Positions 10,415 through 19,647 of a DNA stretch of 64,000 nt are shown one piece after another. How positions within the stretch are numbered: position 1 is the stretch's first letter; the number at the start of each line of letters is the position of its first letter. The notes under the pieces were generated by a model. The model was not told the DNA's origin. It searched no databases and worked only from the letters and a program-made list of their open reading frames with translations. The stretch lies in contig OU015651.1 in assembly GCA_907165275.2 (NCBI GenBank), positions 208,501 through 272,500 of the forward strand, in the 5' to 3' direction. Made by a program: the position numbers and the translations under genes. This DNA is from Zygaena filipendulae (Eukaryota > Arthropoda > Insecta > Lepidoptera > Zygaenidae).

Positions 10415-12000
10415 CAGAATGTTGTTTTGGTCAGCAACGCGCGTAACGGAGGTAGTAATATAACTAATATGGGTTCTAAAAAAAATATAAAAAAAAAATA
10501 TTTTTTATAATTCGGAACATTATTTAAAAGAAAATCTCTGCACAAGATATCTAAAAATGTTTACATTAAATGGTAATTGGTAAAGCCTTAGCGCGTAGAC
10601 TAGAGCTACGACATCTACGCGCTACGAGCAGCTACATCGCGCGTCGCGTCGTCGCCGGTACCTACTTAGGTAGGTACCTACTTTTGCACAAACGTTTTAC
10701 CTATTTAGATCACGGTAAGTAAACAACACATTTTAGACTCTCTTTCCCTCCATACTTTACTGGGCTTAGGACCGGCAAAGGAACTGAATAATTTAGAAAT
10801 TATTAAATTAGAAATGACATTTTTATCCATTAATAATATCCATTAAAGTTCTATGGCGCTGTTATTAAGTACCTTTGGCGTATTTAAAAAGGTGAACGAA
10901 CTTATTTACAATCATTAAACGTGATTTACAAATTATTGATTACACATAACACGAAGTCTTCTAAAAGTTTTTTTTATTTACACTGATTTTACGTTAACGG
11001 TTTATCTGTTCAGTGTCTACCGCGTTGCGCGATGCACACAGAAGCACGACATCGCAAATTGTCTTTTAATCACGATAAAACAGTTTCATTCTTCGTAATC
11101 ACTTCTAAAGCGTTCAGTATCTCTTGTTTTAATGTGTCGGCGTATTCGTCATGCGTACCACTTTACGTCACCCCACAAATAAAAGTCCAATTGAGTTAGA
11201 TCGGGTGAACGTGGTGGCCACGGTATGGGTCCACCTCTTCCTATCCAACGATCACCAAACTCCGATGTTAAATGGTCAATGCCAAAGCTTCGCCCAGCAT
11301 CCCAGGTAGGTATTCGCGCGCGGCTGCGCACGAAAGTAGGTATTCAAGGACTGCATCTTGAACATTAACAGGGAGCCCAGATTGACCTCTACCTGTTGTG
11401 TGACGAGGTGTAGCGAATGTTACCCATTCCCTGAGACTAAAAACAACAGTCCTTATGGTGTAACGAGTTTCACTTGGACGAGTTGAAAACGTCGCACTCC
11501 ACTCGGCCACACTATTCGCTTCATCTTCGCTATTACTAAATACTCAATAAATCGTAAATTTCACTATTGGTTAATCCTGCGAACGACCGAGCCATTTTAG
11601 CATAGAAACAACGCACGCGCAATAGCCGCGGCTGTGGGAGGCAGACTGGCTGGCGCCTGGCGCTGGCCGCTGGCGCTAGCGCCGGCGGGCGGGGGTGGCA
11701 CATCGCCGCGCCCCCCGGCCCCCGCCGCCCGCCCGCCCCGCCGCATTCGCCCGCGTTCCCACCGAGGCGGGGTGTATGTAGGTACTATGTACGTAGGTAC
11801 TATTGCATGCCATATGATGCGCGCCGCGCCGCGCGGTCAACGACCGGTAGCGTAGGCTCGCCCGCTTGTATAAACAAAATAAATAATTTTTTCGGATTTT
11901 CCTTGAAAAAATAATTATTTTTTTTTATATTTTTTTTGACATCAGTATCGTTAGTACAACCACCTCTGTGACGGGCGTTGTTGACCAAAACAACAGCTTG
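10415..12000 (-). mobile_element. Degraded Tc1/mariner-type transposon in the LINE
   Basis: A 1586-bp insert flanked by TA (10413..10414 and 12001..12002). The termini are long imperfect inverted repeats of about 85 bp sharing TGTTGTTTTGGTCA and an A-rich end. Removing the insert and one TA restores an unbroken LINE frame across the junction (LLYNAII), which fixes the ends. A fragmentary transposase lies in the middle on the minus strand. A GC-rich stretch at about 11630..11790 is unexplained. Confidence 0.75.
11149..11510 (-). pseudogene. Transposase remnant (mariner/DDE type)
   Basis: Two overlapping frames on the minus strand hold pieces of a mariner-like transposase. The upstream frame (11268..11510) carries a helix-turn-helix-like segment (SETRYTIRTVV, then TGRGQSGLP). 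The downstream frame (11149..11331) carries WPPRSPDLTQLDFYLWG, the well-conserved block that precedes the last catalytic residue in this superfamily. Most of the catalytic domain is missing, so it is a dead copy. Confidence 0.65.
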
Positions 12001-12002
12001 TA

Positions 12003-13277
12003 TAATAACCTAAGAGAGAAAGGGTGGGCACCCCACCAAGCACCTGATAAGCATCTCAAAATGTTGATGTTTTTCTGCGATTTATTCACTACGTACTCAC
12101 AGTGCGGAGAACCACTTAATTTAGAGTCGATAATAACGCCTAGAAATTTAAAATATGGTTTTATCGGGACTTGAAGGCCACCCACTTCTACACTGATTGC
12201 CGGGATCTTTCTTTTCCTTGAAAATACCACTACTGCACTTTTTGAGGGGGATAATTCAAGGCCATTAGAGCAAATCCAATTATTAAGAGATGATAAAGAC
12301 TCTGTCACTGTTGCGGCTGCTGTAGAAATATTGTTGTGGGAGTAGTACAAAAGAATGTCGTCTGCATATTGAAGGATTCTGCAGAGACCACGTGATAAGT
12401 ATAGGTCATGTGTATAAATATTATAAAGAAGGGGGCTCAAGACGAACCCCTGAGGAAGGCCTTTCCAAATAGATCTGCGAGAGGAAATTCCAGGGTCATC
12501 GCAGCGGAAGTGGACAGTTCTATCAGAGAGCATGTTTATAATGAGTTGGCCTAGTTTCTTCGGGATCGACAGGGCATTAAGTTTTTCCATGAGAAGAGGG
12601 AGGCGGACATTATCATAGGCAGCAGATATATCTAAAAATGCGGCAACAACAGACTCATTTCGGGTAAATGCCAGTCTTATATCAGTTGTAAAGATTGCAA
12701 TGCTATCTGTTGTGCTTCTTCCTCTTCGGAAGCCAAATTGATTTTTACCTAGAATACCTCTGGACTCTACAAACCACTCGAGACGGTTCTTGATCAAGTG
12801 TTCAAGGACTTTCGCGAGAGTAGATGATAAAGCAATTGGACGATAGGATTTTACATCATGGGAATCTTTACCCGGTTTTAAGACAGGAATAATTTTTTGT
12901 GATTTCCAAGCATCTGGGACATATCCGATATTAAGAATTGTATTGATTATATTTAGGAAGTAATCATGCAGGCATGGGTGAGCGTTAACAAGGAATGAAT
13001 AAGGTATACTATCCATACCAGGGGCAGAATCTTTAACAGAATTTTGGACATACTTAAGTTCAGTAAGGGAGAAATTATGATCTAGTGGATCAGTTGAGGG
13101 ATGATGGAAATACCAGGGCAGTTCAGATTGAGAGGGGGGAGCTAAATGGTCCATATATGCTTCTGCGAATTCGGACGTGGGGGGGCATGACTGTAATGGT
13201 TGATTATATTCTTTTCCATACAAAGTGGGAGGGAGTGACAGGTGAGATAGATGCACAGTATTCTTTCCAACTATCAC
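12003..13277 (-). pseudogene. LINE ORF2 reverse transcriptase domain
   Basis: Reverse transcriptase fingers and palm of the LINE: IPVLKPGKD and YRPIALSSTLAKVLE, then GKNQFGFRRGRSTTD, DISAAYDNV (first catalytic aspartate), GLPQGFVLSPLLYNIY, and YADD (catalytic pair). The frame is open from 13277 to the insertion site of the DNA transposon, where the thumb is split. It overlaps the endonuclease frame at 13204..13277, where a frame break separates two domains that should be one protein. Confidence 0.85.
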
Positions 13278-14205
13278 GTTTTTTGGATCTTAGGGTGCGT
13301 TTTGTTTCAGCTGAGACTTTATTGAGTAATATAAAATTTTCGGAGGTCATATGTTTACAGTAAAGACGTTCAGCTTTTTTGCGGGCTTGAATGCTTTTGG
13401 TACAATCGTGGTCCCACCAAGGAGGAGAGGATATTCGTTTGGTTGATGTGTTTTTAAGAGGGAAAGAATTATTGGCGCTGGCCATAAGAGCGTTACTGAA
13501 GGCAGTGCAACAGCGATCTATATTGTAAAAGGATATTTTAGGAAGGTTGGATAACATTGTACTAGTGGATTGACGAAAAGCTGCCCAATTTTTGTCAGAT
13601 AAGATATGCTTAAGAAGGGGATTTTTTGGTAGAGTGTCCTTTGCACTAGTGAGTGGGAAACTTAACAAAATTGGAAAATGGTCACTGCCATAAGAATTAG
13701 GAAGAACCTCCCAGGTGATTTGCGAAGCCAGGTCTGGGGAGCATAAAGATATATCCACTGCGCTAACAGATTCTTCAGGGCGTGTACGACGAGTGGGCGA
13801 ACTCGTATTTAATATACACAGATTGTTAAAGTCAATAATATCAAGGAGAATTTCGCCGGCATGATCATTTTTACCACAACCCCAGACGTGGTGGTGGCAA
13901 TTAAAATCACCAACAATAAGTAATGGAGGGGATAGTGATTGAATTAATAGGTTAACATCTGTTAGGGCTGAGCTGGAGGAATAGGGGATATAAATTGAGA
14001 GAATCGTAAAGTTTTTGGTTTTAAGTGCGACAGCATTAAATTGATTTTGTGATTTTATTAAGATTTGGGAAAAAGGGAGATTATTCTTAATATGTACGGC
14101 TACACCGCCATGCCCTTGTTTACCATCATTACGAATCATGACAAAACCCGGAATTCGAAAGTTCAAAACCGGGTGTAGCCACGTCTCGGAAAGGGCAATA
14201 ACTCA
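13204..14205 (-). pseudogene. LINE ORF2 endonuclease domain
   Basis: Apurinic-type endonuclease that nicks target DNA during LINE integration. Visible blocks: ALSETWL (only in frame after a one-base break near 14205), RNDGKQGHGGVAV, IVGDFNCHHHVWG and GSDHFPI, the last holding the catalytic D-H pair. The long open part is 13204..14166. The N-terminal piece QWNCRSISP lies upstream in the other frame around 14240..14275. Confidence 0.8.
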
Positions 14206-14265
14206 ATTATTGGATTATATTTATTTATTAAGTAGATTAGGTCACTTTTTTTAGGAGATATTGAT

Positions 14266-14679
14266 CTACAATTCCATTGGATTATCAGCGCCATTGGGAA
14301 GGATAGAAGAAAAAGCAGTTTGTAGGAATGAGGCAGCGTTGGACGGTAAATTAAAAGAAGGGAAGGAAATTTTGAGGAGAGACGACAGGAGATTGATTAT
14401 TTCTGTGACTATTTTATCAGAAGGGGAAGATTCTACACGTAAACCAACACCATTCTGCGATGGGATTGTTGGGTCTCTTATCAGAGAGCGGTGAGCTACT
14501 TGGTCGTACCCAAAAGCAGCAGGAGCAGGGGAACGAGGTTTTTTTATAAAAACGGTTTTTTTATACGACTGGTGGGTAGAAGATTTATCAGGCGAACTTT
14601 TGATAGTATCCGCAAAAGATTTTTTACATGGAACATAAAGTTTTGACGCCTCTGCGTATGATATTGCTTTTTCTGCCAT
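14266..14679 (-). pseudogene. LINE ORF1, C-terminal fragment
   Basis: A 137-residue open frame just upstream of ORF2, starting at an internal methionine (MAEKAISYAEAS). Its order and overlap with ORF2 suit the C-terminal part of a LINE nucleocapsid-like ORF1. The zinc knuckles expected upstream are absent because the LINE is 5'-truncated a little beyond this point. Assignment rests mostly on position. Confidence 0.55.
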
Positions 14680-14695
14680 CGTTTTTTTAATCTTA

Positions 14696-15196
14696 TGCTA
14701 CGTTCACACGCGCGCCGTGCAGCCCGGCGGGCTGCCTGGCGGGCTGCGCGGCATGCAGCCCGTCCCGGGCCGGCGGACATTCAAGCTGTTTACACGCACG
14801 CCGTCGTGTCAGTCAGTGCCAGAATGGCGAGCAGCGAGGATCTCGGTGTTGTTGCTGCCATATCCTTTGGCTTAACTTATTTTTATTGGAAAAAGAAACA
14901 AAATTATGAACGACGGAGAAAAAGAAAAAGACTGCAAAGAATGAATGAATGAATGAATGAATGAAGATCCACTCGTCGCGAAAGCGCGAGACAGACTGAC
15001 TGCCCGCGCGCGTGTAAACAGTCACCGGGCGCCCGCACATTCATCCTTTGAACTTTGCCAAAAAACCGACACTTGCCCGATTCGCGGCATTCACGTTCAC
15101 AGGCGCGTTCACGGGCTCGGGCGTACCGTTTACACGCTCGTGAATGTGAATGTGCACGTTGAATGTAGAGTTGAACGCACGCGTGTGAACGTACCA
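14696..15196. mobile_element. Harbinger-like non-autonomous element
   Basis: 501 bp with terminal inverted repeats (TGCTACGTTCACACGCG on the left, its near-complement on the right) and a 3-bp TTA target duplication (14693..14695, 15197..15199), the duplication favoured by PIF/Harbinger elements. Inside, a plus frame from 14824 reads MASSEDLGVVAAISFGL and then a basic KKKQNYERRRKRKR stretch, reminiscent of the N-terminus of Harbinger transposases, and stops soon after a GAAT tetranucleotide repeat. GC-rich arms at 14705..14775 form further internal pairing. Confidence 0.6.
14939..14966. repeat. GAAT microsatellite
   Basis: About six tandem GAAT units inside the Harbinger-like element, in the region where its short basic reading frame ends. 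Confidence 0.8.
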
Positions 15197-15231
15197 TTAG
15201 CTTGCCTGCTAAATTCCTAAATTATCTAAAT

Positions 15232-15242
15232 GCATAGATAAT
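15232..15242. repeat. LINE target-site duplication, right copy
   Basis: GCATAGATAAT, an exact match to 2875..2885, marks the 5' end of the truncated LINE. Confidence 0.7.
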
Positions 15243-15569
15243 ACAATATATACATATACACGATACACGATATGTCTATTGTCTAAAGAAAGACTTTCGA
15301 CCACAGACGAATAAGAGATTATACTTTCGTCGAGTAATTTCAATTTTCAAGGTTTTTTTTTTCTTCTTTTTGAACTCAACACTGAGTGTTATTTGCCACT
15401 TTCATTTTTGGTATTAAGTAGGCATGGGTCAGATATATCAAAACGTATCTGACATCCGATTTCATTTCTGTTCGTATCGATATCCAAATTATAAAATCCG
15501 TTTTTAGAGATCCAAATCTACCTCGTAACGAACCGATGAATGACAAACGAAAGCTACGAATCGATACGA

Positions 15570-15841
15570 AAATCCAAACCCACGCAAACGGAAACCGATA
15601 CCAAAATCCAAATCCACGTAAACGATACCCGATACCAAAATCCAAATCTACGCAAATCTGCACAAACGATTTTCTAAGCAAGCAACCGATATGAAATTCG
15701 CACCATCTCTTTTTAACTAAGCGTGCCGTAGCGGAGGGACTAAGATAGGGCGAATGTCGATTCAAACAAACCGTTATGATATTCGCACCATCCCTTTTTA
15801 ACTAAGCGTATCTTAGCGGAGGGACTAAGATAGGGCGAATT
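15570..15841. repeat. Tandem repeats
   Basis: Two arrays in succession. From about 15570 to 15660 a unit of about 35 bp containing CCAAAATCCAAATC repeats three times. From 15685 an 86-bp unit (containing ATTCGCACCATC and GCGGAGGGACTAAGATAGGG) occurs twice, the second from 15771. Confidence 0.65.
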
Positions 15842-15948
15842 TCAATGCCAAGATCGGTTTCTGCATTTTGTTTTAGTGACAAAGATATTTATTAATTAAA
15901 AATTGTTAAATTAATGTTTATGTTATGTTATTTAACTGCAAATAGTTA

Positions 15949-16151
15949 TCCTACTAATATGTATTATAAATGTGACAGCGTGGATGTTTGGATGTTTGTT
16001 ACTCAATCACGCAAATACGGCTGAACGGATTTGGATAAAATTTAGCATGCACGTTTTCAGAGATACAGAGAAGGACATAGGGTACTTCTTATCCCGGAAT
16101 TCCCGCGGAAACTCGACATTACCACGGGTGAAACTGCGGGGCATAGCTAGT
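15949..16151 (+). mobile_element. Lep1-like non-autonomous Helitron
   Basis: Begins TCCTACTAATAT and ends CTAGT, preceded by a hairpin-like CACGGGTGAAACTGCGG. The body has the family landmarks GGCTGAACGGATTTGG and GAGAAGGACATAGGGTAC. No protein is encoded. Confidence 0.75.
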
Positions 16152-16461
16152 AAATAATAATAGGTAGGCAAACTTTTATATTTTTTTGTTTTTAAAATCT
16201 CACGTATGACGTAAGCCTTGTGAAATATATCAATACAAAACCAATAAAAATTAAACATACCATCCGATACTACGCAATATCGAGCATTGCATAGTATCGG
16301 ATCGAGCGCCAAATTTGAAAAATAAGGCAAGCTGCTATTAAAATCGATTTTAAAAACGGTTTGGAAAACGGATTTCAAAACTTAAAATCGGATTTGTATC
16401 GGTTTGTGTTTAAACACAAAAACGCCCATGTCTAATAGAGTAACTCTTATTTATACTATCC

Positions 16462-16490
16462 ACCAAAGATCATATAATCACTACGTTTTA
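16462..16490. repeat. 29-bp inverted repeat, left copy
   Basis: This 29-bp sequence containing ATCATATAATCACTACG is repeated exactly in inverse orientation at 19360..19388, the two copies bracketing the CISD3-like gene and the upstream side of cytochrome b5. Shorter relatives (GGTAATCACTACG) lie near 39068 and 41515. Confidence 0.6.
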
Positions 16491-16648
16491 CTATCCACAG
16501 ATGAAGAGATGATACCAAAGAAAATATTATTTTCTATCATCTTCTAGTATTATTAATACTCTCTGACGGATGATACTATCCCAAACTCACGACACAATAA
16601 ATTTATAGGTAAGTATATGTATTTTCTTATGGCGTAGACGGAGAATAT

Positions 16649-16735
16649 GGCAATTGTCATTAATGACATTGTTGCCAGTGTCGCGTTAATTTAATTTGAA
16701 AATAGAATTTTAAATGATCGAGCGATTTCAATAAC
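16649..16735 (-). mobile_element. Short 3'-end copy of the LINE
   Basis: About 85 bp match the LINE 3' UTR on both sides of gypsy element 1 (GGCAATTGTCATTAATGAC through AATGATCGAGCG). In this copy the UTR is continuous, so it shows the empty site of the LTR element insertion. No oligo-A tail is evident. Confidence 0.65.
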
Positions 16736-16736
16736 T

Positions 16737-17461
16737 AGGTACCTACCATAGAGTAACTTATATATACCTACTTATATAGGTACCTTACTTCAAACTCTTA
16801 TTGCACTCTACAATTTGTCAGACACCAATCTACGAAATCGGAAGGTGTAATCGAAGTTTCCAAGTGATTACACTATTCAGTATCAAGACAGTCTTACTAA
16901 GATTTAGCTAAAAGCAAGTATACAAAACTCGTTTAGGAAGCTCCAGTGAGTTGAGTTTAAAAAAAAATAGTTGACCTTAATTTAAAACGGTAGAACAAAT
17001 TTTTAAAAACCACAGTTTAAATGCAGTCACCTCAGTCAGACTAGGTGATGAATTTTATGGCAGTCTAGTTTTTTTGCAATTTCACTGAGAAAGATAGAAT
17101 GATGTGATTTTTGCTAGGGTACTTTCAGTCGCTGTATAGGCATAGCTTGTAAAGGAATCTTTAATTCACAAAGATGAAAACACATAAGTTTACATGCACT
17201 AATTGCAACAGGTTTCCAATAAAATCTTCCTTTAATCACTATCAGTCATTATTTACAATAATAATATTGACACTAGAACATAAACAATTATTAATTGTTT
17301 ATGTTCACAATTATTAATTGTTAACATTTTATATTTTTGTAAACAATTATTAATTGTTTATGTTCACAATTAGTAAAAAAGCATGAAAATTTACAAGAAT
17401 GTTCTGTAAAATAACGCAGCAGGGACAGCCCTAGAATTGATTTACAAAAACATCAACTGTG
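16737..17461. other. AT-rich spacer with palindromic direct repeats
   Basis: No gene is visible. A 33-bp unit containing the palindrome AAACAATTATTAATTGTTT occurs at 17281 and 17340 (period 59). The end of the CISD3-like transcript should lie here. Confidence 0.45.
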
Positions 17462-17980
17462 TTAGACTTTGATCGTTGAGGCTTCCTGAATTTCCTTTTG
17501 TTTATGAGTCCCATCACAAAAAGGCCTATTTTTGGTCTGTTTACAGTTGCACAGCCAGTAGTCTTTGGTCTTTTCCACTGTGAATCTTACTGGTCTGAAA
17601 CAAAATTTCATAAATAAATGGTCACAAATACTGTTGGAATAGTGTCACTAATGGACAAGTAAATTAAGAGTAGGTAACTGGCACTTGCTTTAAAATTTGT
17701 AAGAGCAATTTTGAATAATGATTGTTATCAAATTCAATCAGAAATATACCTACCTTTGTGTAACTTTTAAGAAAACATCTTTATGGGTGCCATCGCACAG
17801 CGGCTGCGACTTAGAGCGCCCGCAGAGGCACCAGTGATACGTCTTCCCCTCTTCGAGGGTCACTTTAAAGGGTTTTCTGTCGTACACGATCCCGTTGGTC
17901 TTCTGACTGGCGGCCGAATACACCGACGTCAAGGGATTTTTCGGAATTTCAGGCTTAGGTGCCTTCGTCACATAGTTTAC
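17462..17980 (-). CDS. Cisd3: CISD3-like double CDGSH iron-sulfur protein (partial)
   Basis: CISD3 is a soluble mitochondrial matrix protein whose two CDGSH domains each bind a 2Fe-2S cluster. Two exons join with matching phase: 17980..17754 and 17594..17462, with GTAGGT donor and CAG acceptor. Exon 1 shown here encodes CLCGRSKSQPLCDGTH and exon 2 encodes CNCKQTKNRPFCDGTH, each with the three cysteines and one histidine that hold the cluster. Two CDGSH motifs without a membrane helix separate CISD3 from CISD1 and CISD2. The exon at 17980 begins directly after an acceptor in phase 0, so at least one upstream exon, which should carry the start codon and mitochondrial targeting sequence, is missing; I could not find it between 18000 and 19600. 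The gene is divergent from cytochrome b5. Confidence 0.85.
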
Positions 17981-18452
17981 CTGATGGAAAAAATTCACAA
18001 GTTACCTAAGTTTTTTATGTGTAAACAGTTAGGTATTATTCGTAAAACTAAGTACCGTATTATAGACTCGAGTGTAATTATAACCTTTAGATGTTATGAT
18101 TTTTAATAACATTTTAAATACAATCCTATGTTCTTTCTTTCTTCTTTTTTATGGACTTTCGCATCAATTCTGTGACCTATGTTATTATTATATTCGCAGA
18201 CTTTGACACAAATTAGTAAGTTTTTTTTTTTTTCTCTTCTTTTTGGACTCAAACCACTGAGCAAATAATCACAACGTTTTAGTAGGCACTTCCATACTAA
18301 TCGCTAATCCAATCTATGAAAGCATATTGTGCCAACCATACCAATGCAATGTATGACGCGGTCATAGAAATTTGGTTAAGAATTCCAAAGTTGGTGAAAA
18401 AGTTCGCGCATAAATCCATAGTAACTTTTGGTTCAAGGGAGTGTCGGTCCTG

Positions 18453-19247
18453 AAGCCTTCTCCACATTCGCGCGCGATTCGCGCCACGAATCACGCGAAT
18501 CAAATGAATTAAATGCGCGAATGAAGGTCAATACCTTCATCCTATTAACCCCTATAACTATACATCAAGGAATCTTTATTTATTTTTTAATTCATCCACA
18601 TAATTGTGTAGTCGAGAAGGAGTTTTAAGGTTATGTGTAGTCGAGGAGTTTTAAGGTTATTATAGTTAGAAGTTTTGAGCAGTCGAGAAGGAGATAGTTT
18701 TTAAAATAAACTTGAAGAGTTTATGTAGAGAGTCGAGAAGGAGTTATATTAAAGTTAACGATGTTTTATTTTTATGTAGCGAGTCGAGAAGGAGGTTAAG
18801 GTTTTTAATGATGTTTTATATAGCAAGTCGAGAAGGAGGTTAAGATTTTTAACGTATTCTATACAGGGGGTTGAATGTGTGCAAGTGTTGAAGGGGTGTG
18901 TTGGAGTTTGAATATTATGACTGTGAGTAATGGCAGGCAACACTTGTCACATGTGAAGCGACACTGCGAATATCGGAATCTTTATTTGAATGTGATAAGT
19001 GTCATCCGTTATGACTTCACTTCTCTTCTAGACACGAACTGTGAAATAGCCGAGGGTTTTTATAAAATGAAATATTGTGTGTAGTAGTGTTTTCAATATA
19101 TGTATTAACCATGAAATAATGTTTTATAAATAGCCCAGAGTCCAGATCCCTCAAAAAGAACCGTCCAACAGAATCGGATCCACACTCATGGTTCGCGGGT
19201 GTTTCGCGGCTTCGCGCGCGAACCACGCGCGAATGTGGAGACCGCTT
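18453..19247. mobile_element. Inverted-repeat element with internal minisatellite
   Basis: About 795 bp bounded by imperfect terminal inverted repeats of about 30 bp sharing TCTCCACATTCGCGCG. The interior carries a minisatellite at 18608..18840. No transposase is visible, so it is non-autonomous. It lies between the CISD3-like gene and cytochrome b5. Confidence 0.55.
18608..18840 (+). repeat. Minisatellite with AGTCGAGAAGGAG core
   Basis: The core AGTCGAGAAGGAG recurs five times (near 18609, 18680, 18728, 18780, 18823), with one shortened copy (AGTCGAGGAG near 18638). Spacing is 29-52 bp and the linkers are T-rich with GTTTTA-like segments. Confidence 0.75.
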
Positions 19248-19359
19248 TAGTACTGAGGTTACTGACTCGTTCTCTTAATCGTCTGTGCATTTAGTCTAGT
19301 TAATTTGTGCCTTTGTGTAGTAGGTATCTCTAAATAGTTTGTGGCCTTTGTGGTCGCCT

Positions 19360-19388
19360 TAAAACGTAGTGATTATATGATCTTTGGT
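19360..19388. repeat. 29-bp inverted repeat, right copy
   Basis: Exact reverse complement of 16462..16490. A shorter direct relative (AAACGTAGTGATTA) follows at about 19409. Confidence 0.6.
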
Positions 19389-19647
19389 CGCCTTCAGAAC
19401 AATATCTAAAACGTAGTGATTACCTTCTCTCTGACTAAAATAAAAATAAAAAAAAAATAAAAAAAACTGCGCACGAACTAGTTTGTGTGCAGTGTGCATA
19501 AGTTCTATTTAAGTATATAATTTTTTCTATTTGTCGAAAATCTGTCAGGGCAGGAGTGTCTAGTTAATTTGTGGCAGGAGTGCAGTCGTGCGTCACTCGT
19601 AGTCGTATTGGTTCAGTGTGAATTTAGATCAAGCAGAGCGCAGCACG

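Larger units (their letters stand above)
2886..15231 (-). mobile_element. 5'-truncated LINE with three nested insertions
   Basis: A non-LTR retrotransposon lies on the minus strand between 11-bp direct repeats. Its 3' end is the oligo-A run (T run on plus, about 2885..2893), followed upstream by 3' UTR (2894..2944, resuming at 8876..9032), RNase H and zinc-knuckle region, reverse transcriptase, apurinic-type endonuclease and the C-terminal part of ORF1. Without the three inserts (LTR element, TA-flanked DNA transposon, TTA-flanked Harbinger-like element) it is about 4.3 kb. Endonuclease plus RT plus RNase H places it near the I-type superfamily; the exact clade is not decided. It has frame breaks near 9430, 13200 and 14205 and is no longer functional. 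Confidence 0.8.

Noticed and set aside
18297..18427. Small membrane-like protein on the minus strand (SYIALVWLAQYAFIDW)
   Set aside because: No splice or homology support, and its longer upstream frame runs into the inverted-repeat element.
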